Translations under genes and position numbers: made by a program
In this document: in pieces, positions 36,168 to 47,988 of the stretch
Layout: each line of letters begins with the position of its first letter
Numbering within the stretch: position 1 is the first letter of the stretch
Assembly: GCA_949128115.1 (NCBI GenBank)
Contig: OX421968.1
Coordinates: 868,001 to 932,000 of the forward strand
Direction of reading: 5' to 3'
From: Anaspis maculata
Lineage: Eukaryota > Arthropoda > Insecta > Coleoptera > Scraptiidae
DNA: 64,000 nucleotides
Notes under the pieces: generated by a model
The model's input: the letters and a program-made list of their open reading frames with translations, nothing else
Database searches by the model: none
What the model was told of the DNA's origin: nothing

Positions 36168-36851
36168 CTTCTGCGCCAACGACTATAGAGCTGAAACTTG
36201 AGGTATGAAGATGAAGATTCGAGAAACAAGACGATTCAAGATAAATATGAGTGACCTCTGAAATTCCGTTGAGAAAATAATTAAATGAAAATCAACTTGC
36301 TTAGGAATGGATCACTCATATAAACACATCCAGATCCACTTCATTCATCACACCCTCGATCATTTTGGAAACTGATGCAAAAAATTCAGGGCCGGACTTG
36401 ATATCGAATAAACTAAGGACAGTACTGAATTTTTTCGAGGATTTTACGAGAATTTCTGGTTGTTACTGAGGACATCTTTCTAAGAAGTTCCTGCAATGAT
36501 AAAAAAAAAGGGGATTCTCATACAAGCAAGCCTGAAAACTCAGGTTAGGACGCAATGATAGGACGCAATGTCTTTATTATTTGTCATCAATAATTTGTTG
36601 AAAAAAGTTGCATTTTTAACGCCTAAACGGGAGGAAATACAGCACAAGTCAATTATGGTGCTAAGCAGTTTTATTTGTCAGAGTCATTGCATTTTTGAAG
36701 TAGTTTCTAAATTTCGAACCGAATTTTGAGAAATATGCATACCTACAGGTGCTCTCTTTGATATACATAAACTTAAAAGACAAAAATTGCAAGTCCGGCT
36801 TTGAAGTTTTTGAATTGATCGATAGTGCGGTGGTTTAAGTGTCAGTAGTTC

Positions 36852-37016
36852 CAGTGGCGTAACTAGAAGTGTCCAATGGGAGGGGTCACGACTGAAAAAT
36901 ATGCTATAATGCGAGCAAAGCGAGCAAAAAAGCGCCGCATTAGAAATTTTTTCAGGAAAATCGATGGCTAAGGGGGGGGTTTTGACCCCGAACCCCCCCC
37001 TCTAGTTACGCCACTA
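36852..37016. mobile_element. 165-bp hAT-like MITE with 8-bp duplication AGTAGTTC
   Basis: The termini CAGTGGCGTAACTAG and CTAGTTACGCCACTA are inverted repeats. The flanks are identical 8-mers: AGTAGTTC at 36844-36851 and 37017-37024. 8-bp duplications with CAGTG/CAGGG-type ends are the mark of hAT transposition. Non-coding; it would need a hAT transposase from elsewhere. Confidence 0.88.
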
Positions 37017-37100
37017 AGTAGTTCAGTACTAGAACATACGAGAATCTGCCAAATTTCAGTTGATTCTATCAATCTGTTAGACAAGTATTACTCTTGTACT

Positions 37101-37222
37101 TTGGTTGAAGGAGAAACACCATTCTTTGCCCACTCTCTTCAATCGAAACTCATTGTGATATTTTGTTATCGGAATGGGGTACTTGCCAATGAAATAGATT
37201 TGAATGAAAACTCTGTCAATCA
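37101..37222 (+). repeat. Dispersed repeat, copy 2
   Basis: Matches 31081-31202 over about 120 bp (TTGGTTGAAGGAGAAACACC to TCTGTCAATCATC). The two copies have the same orientation and diverge sharply after this block. Confidence 0.65.
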
Positions 37223-37479
37223 TCCACAACAGTATAATCAATAGTCAGGGGTCATCTGGTATCCCGTGGGCTCCTTCGTGAAGGGGGCAAGAGACCTTTC
37301 GTTTCTTATAGTCCTATGTGTGGAGATACCGAAATGTTTTGGTGCCACTTTCAAAATGGCGGCCATTTGTTTCCGGTGACATTTATTCATACCTAACTTG
37401 CTTGCTTGCGAGAATAAAGATTCTCGCCCGATTTGAAAATTTCACTTCCCCGACCCCCCACCAACATGTAAGGGGAAAT

Positions 37480-37576
37480 ATTGTAATCGTGCAGAAAAAA
37501 GTTTTTGAGATTTCACCGGATATATCCGTTTTGAGGTCCCCCAAGACGATTAAGACCATTTTCAGAATGATGTCTG

Positions 37577-37607
<31 letters not shown>

Positions 37608-37900
37608 TTGTGGGTGTGTGTGTTTGTGGGTGTGCGCGTGCGTGCGTGCGTGTGTGTGTCTGTCTGTGATCTTCCACGATAACTGCCGTAACGTTGACTG
37701 GATCGACTTGAAATTTGGTATACAAACATGGTTGTTTCCTGAAAAGAGCCCATTAGTTTTTGGCTGTCATCTGTCAAACCTAACTGTCACTATCATCAAA
37801 TGTCAAAAGCTATATCTCACGGAACTCAACTTGCAATATGTCATTTGAAAGCCCTTGAAAAACTGTATTCAGAACAGTTAGAAACATTGCCCTATCTGTC
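37480..37900 (-). repeat. Microsatellite-bearing repeat with an imperfect (GT)n run
   Basis: The reverse complement of this region matches 53600-54010. The GT/GC-rich run at 37576-37672 sits exactly where the 53.8-kb copy carries (ACAT)n. The 176-residue frame across it (37318-37848) is a product of the low-complexity run and is not a gene. Confidence 0.65.
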
Positions 37901-38106
37901 ATCTGTCAAATAATAAAAAATGTTAAAGTTTAAATCTTTACCAATTAATTATTCAAAATCCAAATACCATATACCAAATCTAAATTGTACCTGAAGCAGA
38001 AAATCAGCATAGCCATCCAGCGCGGCAACGCTGCCAGTGTCATGGGAACCTTCCCCCACACCCATTCGATGGAAGAAATTTTTTACATTTTATAGTTTAT
38101 TTTTAT

Positions 38107-39364
38107 ATAATTCTTATACAGGGTGGTCCAGGTTTTAGTCGACAAACTTTGCAGGCTGATAGAGGATGAAAAAAGAAGTCGACTCACCCCAAAAAGTACA
38201 TATCTAAAATGCATATTAAAAAAGTTACAGGCCTTCAAAGTTGCAGAAAAAAATTGTTTTTTTCTTGATAACTTTTGAACAGCTTGACCGATGTCGCTCA
38301 AATTTTGCACATATGGGTAACAAACACGTCTCCAGTGATTTCTTGAAAAAAATTCTGTCAAAATGACGCAGTGCCGTAGATATGGGGGGGTACTAACCCT
38401 CTTACCCCCTACTTTCTACGCCACTGAATGTTTTGAAAAACCGTTGAAAGTATTGAATTTGGCGTTCAATTCTGAAGAGAAAATTGGCGTGTTATTGCTA
38501 CATTTGGAGCAGCGGTTTCGGAGATATTTGTGTTTAAAGGTTCAAAAACACCGAATTACGCAAATGTTTCAAAATTCGAGCAAGCTTTGATCCATCAACT
38601 TTCAACTTTTGAAGTTTTTACAATTTAAAGTTTATTGATCCATAATTTAGCTCGAGAAATTGAAAATTGGTTGTGAAAATTCATAATTTCAGCAACAATT
38701 AAATATTCAATAGGTGGGTACCTATTCACTTACTGATAGTTAGGAAGTTTAGTAAGAACAAGAACCAGGGGCCCTTTGTTATTGGTCACGTTACTGAAAT
38801 TATGAATTCTCACAACCAATTTTTAATTTCTCATGAGCTAAATTATGGATCAATAAACTTTGAATTGAAAAAAAAGTTGAAAGTTAATGGATCAAAGCTT
38901 GCTCGAATTTTGAAACATTTGCGTAATTCGGTGTTTTTGAACCTTTAAACACAAATATCTCCGAAACCGCTGCTCCAAATGTAGCAATAACACGCCAATT
39001 TTCTCTTCAGAATTGTACGCCAAATTCAATACTTTTAACGGTTTTCCAAAATATCCAGTGGCGTAGAAAGTAGGGGGGTAAGAGGGTTAGTACCCCTCCA
39101 TATCTACAACACTGAGTCATTCTGACAAAAAAAAATCAAGAAATCACTAGAGACGTGTTTGTTAACCATATGTTCAAAATTTGAGCGACATCGGTCAAGC
39201 TGTTCAAAAGTTATCAAGAAAAAAACAATTTTTTTCTGCAACTTTGAAGGCCTGTAACTTTTTTAATATGCATTTTAGATATGTACTTTTTGGGGTGAGT
39301 CGACTTTTTTTTCATCCTCTATCAGCCTGCAAAGTTTGTCGACTAAAACCTGGACCACCCTGTA
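38107..39364. mobile_element. 1.26-kb foldback with TACAGGGTGG ends
   Basis: The left end TACAGGGTGGTCCAGG and following arm (TTTAGTCGACAAACTTTGCA) are mirrored at the right end, which finishes CCACCCTGTA. The arms contain mirrored TTGAACAGCTTGACCGATGT and a short CAGTGGCGTAG-like motif. The centre is near 38740. The flanks read TA on both sides, compatible with a TA duplication. No coding capacity. Confidence 0.8.
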
Positions 39365-39397
39365 TACCTACCTTTATTATGTACAATGTTTTATTAT

Positions 39398-40450
39398 ACT
39401 TTAGATTATTCAAAATCTATCCGATGGATTGGAACCAGATTTGGCAGGAAGCAACACAACAAAAGAGTCAAATTGAGACCGCAGTTGCAGTTTTCCACCA
39501 TTCTCCAGTTGGGCGTAATGAATTTTCAAAATTTCTCCTGGCCGTTGCCACTCAAGAGGGGCTCTCGCCGGTGTTTCGACCAGAACGACTCGCTTTTGTA
39601 GCAGGACTCCACTCAAAAATTTATTCCTGCTCGGGGATCGACTTTTTTTAGAAAATTCCAACTGATATCGGAAGTAGATTGGATAGAGCGTCGTGCAGGT
39701 CCATTTTCAAAGTCGACACGGTTCCGGTTTTCCGACTGTAATTTTTTCAAAATGAAATTTGCACATTCCGTGAATTTGAAAAAAACGCAGTGCAAACTTC
39801 TACATGCGGTATACCCCACGAAATATCAATTTTAGGTGCAGACACGCTGTGAATAGAAGTTGGAGAAAAAATTGAGCTAATTTTTGGAGGAAAAATTTTC
39901 GAAATCGGATCAACAGTTGCCGAGTTTTCCTCTCTGGAAAAACTGCAAATTTTCCAACTTTTTATTCTGTGGACCGATTTTAACCATTTTCACCTAAACA
40001 AGAGGTAACTGGTTCTTGAACATTTTCCAACAACTTTTTCAAATTTCCCGGGAGTTTTCCGGCTGAAAATAATTTTCTCCAAATTATTTTCAATCTTTTT
40101 CTGTAATTCCAACTTCCCACCCTCGTTCCCACCCGAAGGGACGTTTCGAACAAAAATTTCCATAGGTTCCTGGATACTAGTCGGGGAAGTTTTGGGGTGA
40201 CACAACCGATTTTTTTGTTTGGGGGCGGGAGCTGGAGACGGCGACTTATCAAAAGTAGCATATCTTTTCCCATTTTTAGTCCGCTATCTATATAATGAAA
40301 GAATTAGATCGCTATCTCTTCAGGTTCATGTTTGACATTTATCTCTTACTTTGGGGGCGGCGTGTGGGAGCGGCAGCGTTTGGCAAAGAAACTCTTGCAC
40401 AACATTAGGATGTAGGTATCCTGTATGTGTTCTAAATAAATAAATAAATG
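39398..40450. repeat. Decayed repeats, including a piece shared with 53.5 kb
   Basis: 39405-39470 (TCAAAATCTATCCGATGGAT, then CAGATTTGGCAGGAAGCAA) is the reverse complement of 53490-53555. 40210-40450 resembles the dispersed repeat at 31.2 kb and ends in an AAATAAATAAATAAATGAAT tail. The rest is unassigned. Confidence 0.5.
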
Positions 40451-41269
40451 AATAATACTACATACTACTATTAAATTTTACTTGAGCAGAATTATACTGT
40501 CCAATATAATGTCAGCTATCCAGCAGCCATAGCCGGCAGTTCGCTGTATCTTCCACTCCACGAGAAGTCGAAATGCCTGAAAGTTTGAAAATAAAAAGCA
40601 CAAGAAGTGAAGTAATAAGTGAATAAGTTGACGTTTTCAAACCAGAGCAGTGACGGACTAAGAAGAAGGGGAGGGGAGGCGGATAAAAAAAAACAGTATG
40701 CACCAGGAACAAGAACCGAGATAAGACTTTTCTTTAAGGGACCCTGAATTGGAAGACCAGGCGCTAAGATTAGTTTAGAATGGAGTAAATGTACTTAGGC
40801 CCAACTGCACCGCTCACACTTAACCTTAAAGTGAATCTTTACTGGTCCTTAACTTAAAAGTAGACTGCACCATCAACAAACTGTGGCTTAGGGATGCTTA
40901 AGCTTTGCCTAAAATAAGCCCAGGCTGTGGTACGGCTTACCCACCACTTATCAACATTTGAGATCATATGCAGGCAGCTGTGCGTGCAGTCAAAAAATGA
41001 ACAATATCGTAAATAACAATATCCTAATTAGGCATTTCCACCTGACGTCACGAGCTCGTCAGTGTTGCCAACCTAGTTGAATTTATAACGTCAAAAAAGT
41101 GTTACGGAACAACCCGCGTTGTTATGATTGTGAAAAAAGTACTTTTTTGGGATTTTGGATACAGTAGGAAGCAAGTTTGTGCGTGATAATTGTTCACGAA
41201 ACTCTGGCGCTTCGATCAATACTGATAGTTGGAGATGTGCTGCCCCAAATAGCTCAATAAACAAGAAAG

Positions 41270-42332
41270 TTTGGTGGAGTGCTTAAATCATTTTCGTCGA
41301 AAAAGAAAGAAATCCGTGGCTTTTTCGGAAAACTAGATTCCTGGAAGAGAAGAGCATCTCAGGAAGTATCTCAAAGTGCCAAGAAATGCGACTTAAAGAC
41401 ATCTGGGAAGGAGAAAATATGCCAGTTTATTATCCTGCCGATAAGGTAAAAAGCTGACTAAATTGTTAGAATACAGAATAAATGTGAGATGATTTTACAA
41501 ATTATCATTACTAAGCGCCCTTCTGATTTCAGAAAGTATGGCTGTGGCAAAAACTGTGACCTGTGGCGATCGTGAAATGGGGAAAATCCAGCGACCAAGG
41601 AATTTCTAAGTTGACCACAATGTTACCTCAAATCCTGCTTACAAGAAGAAATTTCAGGATTTTTTAAGCGATTTGTCTTGCCGCGATGAAGCCATCAACT
41701 GAAAATTCAAGATTGTCAAGTCAGGTGTACGATTTGGTCAACAGAAGATGAAGGTACTCGGAGCCGATCCCATGTGGTTCACATGTGCTTATATCACAGC
41801 AAATATTACAACTATAGTGAAGTAGAAAATGGAAACTATTGTCAATTCAAACATCTAGGCTTGTGAAAGCAATGGAGAAAGCATGACTAGAGATGTAGAG
41901 GGCTCAATGAACGTGAACGTTGGGTTGGAGTTTGGAGTGGTTGAATCTTTTTTTTTGAGGAAAAAATGAGAAATTCATGGTTTTCTCGAAACGCTGGGGC
42001 TCGTGGAAGTACGAGGCATCACAGAATGTATCCTAAAGCGCCAAGAAATGGAAAGGAGGAAAGAAGGAATACACTTGAAAAAATATACGGAGGTTGGACC
42101 GATAACAATTAGGATGGGTAACTAAATTGCTGTAATACAGTTATGATGTTTGCACAAAATTATCTGTTGCTAAGCCTATCTAGTTTCAGGAAGTACCTGT
42201 GTCAAGAATTGTGGCCTTCGGCAATCTAAAAATGGGAAAATCTACGGACTGAGGAATTGCTACGTCGACCACAATTTGGAGCCTAGAATCCTCAATAGAA
42301 CAATAAATATTTGTATTTTTAAGAAATGTATC
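41270..42332 (+). repeat. Diverged tandem duplication, units about 400 bp, nature unknown
   Basis: 41270-41667 and 41931-42332 align over their whole length by eye: GAGTGCTTAAATC against GAGTGGTTGAATC; a CATCTCAGGAAGTATCTCAAAG segment against CATCACAGAATGTATCCTAAAG; the shared GCCAAGAAATG; a pyrimidine-rich TTTCAG; and CGACCACAATTTGGAGCC-like ends. Each unit has a possible acceptor (TTTCAG) followed by a similar broken peptide (KNCDLWRS against KNCGLRQS). I do not recognise the protein. It could be a duplicated exon of a decayed gene or part of a DNA transposon. Confidence 0.5.
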
Positions 42333-42334
42333 TT

Positions 42335-44880
42335 GACACAATCAAGTTGTAGTTAAAAATTCAATATCGTTGAATCAAGTGTAAAATTTCTGTCAAGTAG
42401 GGCTCCGGTGACCGATTACATCTTCGGTGGCCGAACAGCTGTTTGAGTTAAACTTTCATGTTTTGCCTCTGTCCATATTCTACAACCGAAGTGAAGACAT
42501 TCCTGCACTTTTAAAATATAAAATATAAACAAAAACTATTGTTTGTTTCTTTAATCCAGCAGTAAAAGCTGGGCCTCAAGTATTTGGGTGATTGGGAAGC
42601 ACAAACCGAAGAGGTACATACCTAGCCCCACACAAGGCATATCACTCAAGCAATGCCTGGAACGTAAACCCCCAACATTCAGGTGAGGTTTGGAGGCAAA
42701 GTTCATGCCCAATTTTGTCGGAAAATATGAATTTTCACCACTACCCTGTGCAGTTAACCTAACATGTTTGGCTTGATTTTTCACAAAAAAACACACTTTT
42801 CCCGGAATGATCCCGGAAAAGGGTCAAAACAAAAGCTGAAATAATGAAAATTCGGTGCTTTTCTTATTGGGACTAGATAGAGGGGACAATTGTCAAAGAT
42901 AATGCGACGCAGAAATTTTTTGCAGTTTTTCACTTTAATGTAATGGGAGCGAAAATAAAAAGAACAGGGGGCCAATGCCAAATGATGAAAATTAAAACAA
43001 GGGGCTTCCGGAGTGTTCACTTTTTTCCGACTCAAATGCACAAAAGAAAAGGGGCCAACAATTATTATTTTACAAAAAAAAAGGACAAAAATTTGGCCCC
43101 GCCGATGTAAGTGGCCCCGGGGGCGATGGCCCCCTAGCCCCCCTGTCCAGTCCGCCCCTGCCACTAATGACTTCTGTGGTGATATACCTGTACAGCCTAC
43201 TATTTTGAAGAGTGAGATGAATAGTCAACTTTACTAATCCTCTGAAATACAATTCATAATTTTTTATCAGTGGCTTTATATCCGTTTGAATACGGAAGAT
43301 CATTAGAGTGAGTTTTTGAATCTATATGGTTTTTGCAATTGATCGTTTTCTATTCAGGAATCAAGGTCTTCAACTGGTGTCAACAAACGCCTTAAGTCAT
43401 TATACCTACATTTGAAATGTCAGGAGTCGCAGTTAAGAGGATAATGAGCATTAGAAAAATTAACGCTGTTGTGATGTTAGGGGCAGACATTTTTTTAATA
43501 AAGTTCACCAACTAGGAAAATACACTATTGAACTGGTGGACAATTGAAGTGGAACACCGAAAAACTTCAGTGGAGTTCGAAATGGCATTATAGCTCTTCG
43601 AGGAAGTGGATTAATTGAAAATGTTGTTTTCTTGCGAATAGCTCCCTCCGGAATACAGGTTTACCATTTTATTATACAGGGCGTCGCGAAAGGATTTGCA
43701 AAATCTGAAAAGTTTGACATGCTATCAATTCTGTAAAAAAATCTCGAAATTTTTTCAACTGGTACAGAAAGGTCAACCAAACCAATATCTCCAAACGGTT
43801 TTTCAAATTTCCGCCTATCTCTTTTAATTACGGGGTGATCAAAAAATTAACTTTTTTGGTTTTGCAACGATAAATTAATGGGAATGTCACCAAGTTTTCG
43901 ACAAACGGTGTCCCCCTTGAAAACAAAATCCACCTGTCAGCTTTAAAAAAAAAGTGCGCGAAAAACTCTGTTATGTTTTCGTGGGGCCTCCTTGTATATT
44001 TTGATACAACAATAGTAATGATAAATATTCATGTCACAAAATAATTATTGATTAGTTTAAACTGCAATCGTTTTTCTTAGTGGATTTAAGCGTAATTACG
44101 GCTGGTTACGGAAATATATAGTTCACGATATTTGTATCTACTTTTTGAATTTTCTCAGTAAGCTTAGGTTTAGTACTGTTGCACTAGGTATGTATCTATC
44201 CTTTGCACTGCATATAGGAATAATTTGGAGAGAATTGAGTTAAAAGCAATACGTCGAGTGAATAAGACACCCAAGGGTGAAAATCTTAATAATATAGCCG
44301 TATTTAGTATCTATAAACAATACATAATGTGTGTAGTATATAATATGGGTTTTATACAAACCGCGAAGCGCGCACTGTAGTAACCACGTGATTACTACAC
44401 ATTATGAAAACATTGAAACGCCTTCAGACACGAACTTCAAAAAATAGCCGTTCCATTTTTGGTACGTCTGCCCTTGAGCAATCATGAAGAATCTATAATA
44501 TGCGGTTGTAGATTAATAATGTCCAGACCATACATCTAAAAGAAGGTACTCATTGTATTTTACTGTGTACAGTACAACACCATATACACTCCTTGTCACA
44601 CAACAACAAGAATATACGTAAGCAAACAAGTCAAGGTTCGAACTATCAGCGTAATTTTGTGTTATTTCACAATATGTTTATTGCTTAAGATGGTGGAGAG
44701 TTACATGGAGTTCGCATCTATTTTGACAAGACAATAATAATATAAACTGTTACGTCCTGTTAACATCAGGAGACGTATCTAAATTTTTGGCGATTTTTGA
44801 CCAAGGTGTCGAAATATTGCTCATGAAGTTATCTATCATCATCATATGGTCAATTATTCTTTGAATCTTCTCAAATACAA
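42335..44880. other. Mixed repeat debris, no supported gene
   Basis: The stretch near 42960-43160 is G/C-block rich and ends CCAGTCCGCCCCTG at 43160, which resembles a hAT-like terminus, but its partner end was not found. TATACAGGGCGTCGCG near 43674 resembles a foldback end. 44340-44400 weakly resembles the end of the 7369 foldback family. No coding signal. Confidence 0.4.
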
Positions 44881-44893
44881 ATTTCCTATAGTT

Positions 44894-44894
<1 letters not shown>

Positions 44895-44943
<49 letters not shown>

Positions 44944-44951
44944 AACAACAA
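44895..44951. repeat. (ACA)n microsatellite
   Basis: A run of ACA triplets interrupted by two AGC. The threonine-rich frame across it is an artefact of the repeat. Confidence 0.85.
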
Positions 44952-45080
44952 AAGATCTATTGCTTGTCACAATACCTCAAAATTACAATTGCCGAATACG
45001 ACTTCCTGGCAAAACAGTACTACGCATAAACATGACCCAAAGTTGTAACAAAATTAAACTAAAATATGTATTAGTAATTG

Positions 45081-45930
45081 TACAGCGTGTTTCAGCGATT
45101 ATAGCAGAAATCTAACTGTAAGTAGATTTCGTCAAAATATGACCACTATACCATTTTGCAAAGTTCGGCCTTATGACGAAGATACGGGCCTTCAGAATTC
45201 ATCTTTTTCGGATTTCAAAAATTAGTAACTCAAGAACGTTTCGACAAATTTAGCTTTAATTTAGCATAATTAAGCTGGTTTGTCATAATTCCATCAACAT
45301 GCCGAATTTTGAAAGAATCCAATCAGTGGTGTAGAAGTTATGAGGGGTCACCTTATGTCAACCTTTCTTCGGATGCTTCTAAATTATTGACCCTCATAAC
45401 TCCCTACACCAGGGCCGGCTTTACAGCTTTTAGCGCCCAAGGCGAAGTTCTGTGATGCGCCCTTTTATGAATGAAAAAATTGCATCTCAAGCAATTTTTT
45501 TTCCAAATGATAACAATAATGTTGATAAGAAATGAAAATTGCAGAAATTGTGAGTAAAAAAGCGCCGCAAGCGAAATTTTTCCGAGATAATAGAGAGATA
45601 AAGGGCGCTCGGGCGCCCCCCAAAGATTGGCGCCCGAGGCGGTCGCCTCCCTCGCCACACCCTAAAGCCGGCCCTGCCCTACACCACTGGTTGAACTCTT
45701 TCAAAATTGGCAGGTCAGTAGATAGTTTCGACAAATCAGTCTATGCTGAATTGGAGTTATTTTCGTCAAAACGTCACTGATGAGTTGCAAATTTTTGAAA
45801 TCCGAAAAAAGTCAACTTTGAAACTTTATTATTAGGCCGAACTTTGCAAATGGGTACACAAGTTTCCGTCATAATTTGACGAGATCTACCCACAGTTAAT
45901 TTTTTGCTATCATCACTGAAACACCGTGTA
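45081..45930. mobile_element. 850-bp foldback with TACAGCGTGTTTC ends, carrying a hAT-like insertion
   Basis: The left end TACAGCGTGTTTCAGCGATT is mirrored by the right end CTGAAACACCGTGTA. Inner matches include TTTGCAAAGTTCGGCCTTAT against the GGCCGAACTTTGCAAAT stretch. The centre is occupied by a younger 267-bp element (45410-45676). Confidence 0.78.
45410..45676. mobile_element. 267-bp hAT-like MITE with 8-bp duplication CCCTACAC
   Basis: It starts CAGGGCCGGCTTTA and ends TAAAGCCGGCCCTG. The flanking 8-mers CCCTACAC (45402-45409 and 45677-45684) are identical. The G/C-rich parts inside the termini (GCGCCCAAGGCG, GCGCCCGAGGCG) are typical of this kind of element. It sits in the loop of the surrounding foldback, so it inserted later. 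Confidence 0.9.
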
Positions 45931-46076
45931 TAATTATTGCAGAGTGTCTAGCTTAAAAGTGTACTCCGTTTATTCTTGCCATTCTAAACATATTTTGTCA
46001 TCCAAAAACTTTCCTTTATCCATTTTTTATCAACTTTTTGGATCTGTATTCACATTCTCTTCCCGTCAACACAATT

Positions 46077-47175
46077 AGTATATTGGAAATAGAAAAAAAT
46101 AGGTGCTTTGCTGGAATTAATTCAAACAAAAACGATTTTTTTACCATGGCAAGCTTACAGTCCCTTCTTCAACATATCAAAAGTCCTCAACTCTAGGACT
46201 TCTACAAATCAGTATACAGGGTGAAAGTTTATTATTTTTATTTACTTTCTCTTTTTCTTGAAAAACTGATGACCAAAAAAAACGGTTTCAGGGTAGTTTG
46301 ATAGGCCATAGTCTTCCAATAAACATATAAAAAATATACCACCCAGCAACTGCTGCGTATCAAGTTACAGGGTGGAAACTATTTTTCATCTTCAATTTTT
46401 TTTTCTTAGTGGAACTGATCTAGATTGAAGCCGGTTCCAGTTCTTTCGCAAGCTTATAGTGTCATACTGAAAATATAAAAAGGACACATCTCTGCATCTG
46501 CTGCTTTTCAATTTACAGGGTGGAAAGTCATTTTCACGTTTCAATTTTTTTCTTGATGAAATCGGCTCACACAACAATTGCGACTGGTTTTTCTGTAAAT
46601 TTGGGGTTTCTAGTCAATCATATCAAAATAATACATTTCTGCTACAGCTACGTTTTTATTTTCAAATTTAAATGTTTGGTTGCGTTCCAAGATTTTTTGA
46701 ATTTTTGATGCAATATACCGGAATATACCCAAACATTTAAATTTGTAAAAAAAAACATAGCTGTAGCAGAAGTGTATCCTTTTTATATGTTCAGTATGAC
46801 ATTATAAGCTTGCAAAAGAACTGAAACCGGCTTCAATCTAGATCAGTTCCACTAAGAAAAAAAATTGAAGATGAAAAATAGTTTTCACCCTGTAACTTGA
46901 TACACAGCAGTTGCTTAGTAGTATATTTCTTATATGTTTATTGGAAGACTATGGCCTATCAAACTAGCCTAAAACCGTTTTTTTCAGTAATCAGTTTTTT
47001 GAGAAAGAAAGGAAATAAAGAAAAATAATAAATTTTCACCCTGTATACTAATTTGTAGCAGTCCTAGAGTTGAGGACTTTTGATATGTTGAAAAGGGGAC
47101 CGGAAAGCTAGCCATGGTAAAAAAATCGTTTTTGTTTGAATTAATTCCAGCAGATATTCTATTTCCAATATACTA
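46077..47175. mobile_element. 1.1-kb foldback with three internal TACAGGGTG motifs per arm
   Basis: TAGTATATTGGAAATAG at the left mirrors CTATTTCCAATATACTA at the right. The arms run to a centre near 46690. TACAGGGTGAAAG, TACAGGGTGGAAAC and TACAGGGTGGAAAG appear in the left arm at intervals of about 145 bp, and at least two are mirrored in the right arm. No coding capacity. Confidence 0.78.
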
Positions 47176-47739
47176 AATACAGAGCGGTTCAAAACGAAGG
47201 GACATAAGCCCCGTCATGGGTTCGGCAGCTTCGAGCCAGTTTCCTAGAAGGGGCTGTCGACCTTCCAAAAACACTGAAATTAGCATTATCTTGAAAAATT
47301 TTCATCGAATGGATAAAAAATTATAACACCTGTGAAGACAATTGAACCAGCTTTAAAATGATGTTTCACTCAATCCCAATAATTGTCATTTAAAATTTTC
47401 GAAGTGACTGCTAGTACTGCCACCCTCACTACCCGGGTGAATCATCACGGTTAAATTAATAGCAGTTGAACGTCCCCCTTGAGAACAAAGTTGACCCGTC
47501 CTTATTTCAAAGGCCTTGAAATTAGAATTAAAAAAAAAACTCATGATTTCTCAGCAGAAATAGGTTCTCTAGGATTTCTAAGTTGATAAACCACCATTTT
47601 TTCCAAGAAACGAGAAATTTTTAGGGAACAAAATTTGGGCTTATTGAAAGTGTCAATTTCGAAATGTTTTCCAAAGTTTCAAAAGAAAAATAGGGGGGGA
47701 AATATGAGGACACCCCCCCATTATCTACGCCCCTGAACT

Positions 47740-47988
47740 ATTATTTTTTGGAACACGTTGCTATTATTCGATAGAGACCTAGTTCAGTTAACTTTGCTTC
47801 AAATTTGAACAAAATCGGTTAAACGATTCAAAAGTTAAGTATGTCAAAAAATCGATTTTAAAGTCAACTTGAACACCCTGTAACTTTTCAACGGAGCATT
47901 TTAGGACATGGGATTTATATTTTTTCCTGGTTCATTTTTTATGGGGAATCATCTCTAGAAGTTTGTAACCGTAATTGCGAAACAGTGT
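47740..47988 (+). repeat. Dispersed repeat shared with 58930-59165
   Basis: CGATAGAGACC, AACAAAATCGGTT, CAACTTGAACACCC, CTTTTCAACGGA and TTTGTAACC.TAATTGCGAAACA occur in the same order and spacing at 58930-59165. It follows a short C/G-block segment reading TTATCTACGCCCCTGAA in both places. Confidence 0.7.

Noticed and set aside
37318..37848. 176-codon frame
   Set aside because: It consists largely of a translated GT/GC microsatellite within a known repeat copy.
40801..40960. MITE starting GGCCCAACTGCACCGC
   Set aside because: The start resembles a known MITE type, but no inverted partner was found within 1.5 kb; only a weak direct repeat (ACTGCACC) is present.
42960..43160. Fourth hAT-like element ending CCAGTCCGCCCCTG
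   Set aside because: The right end is convincing, but no matching left end or 8-bp duplication (CCACTAAT) was found.
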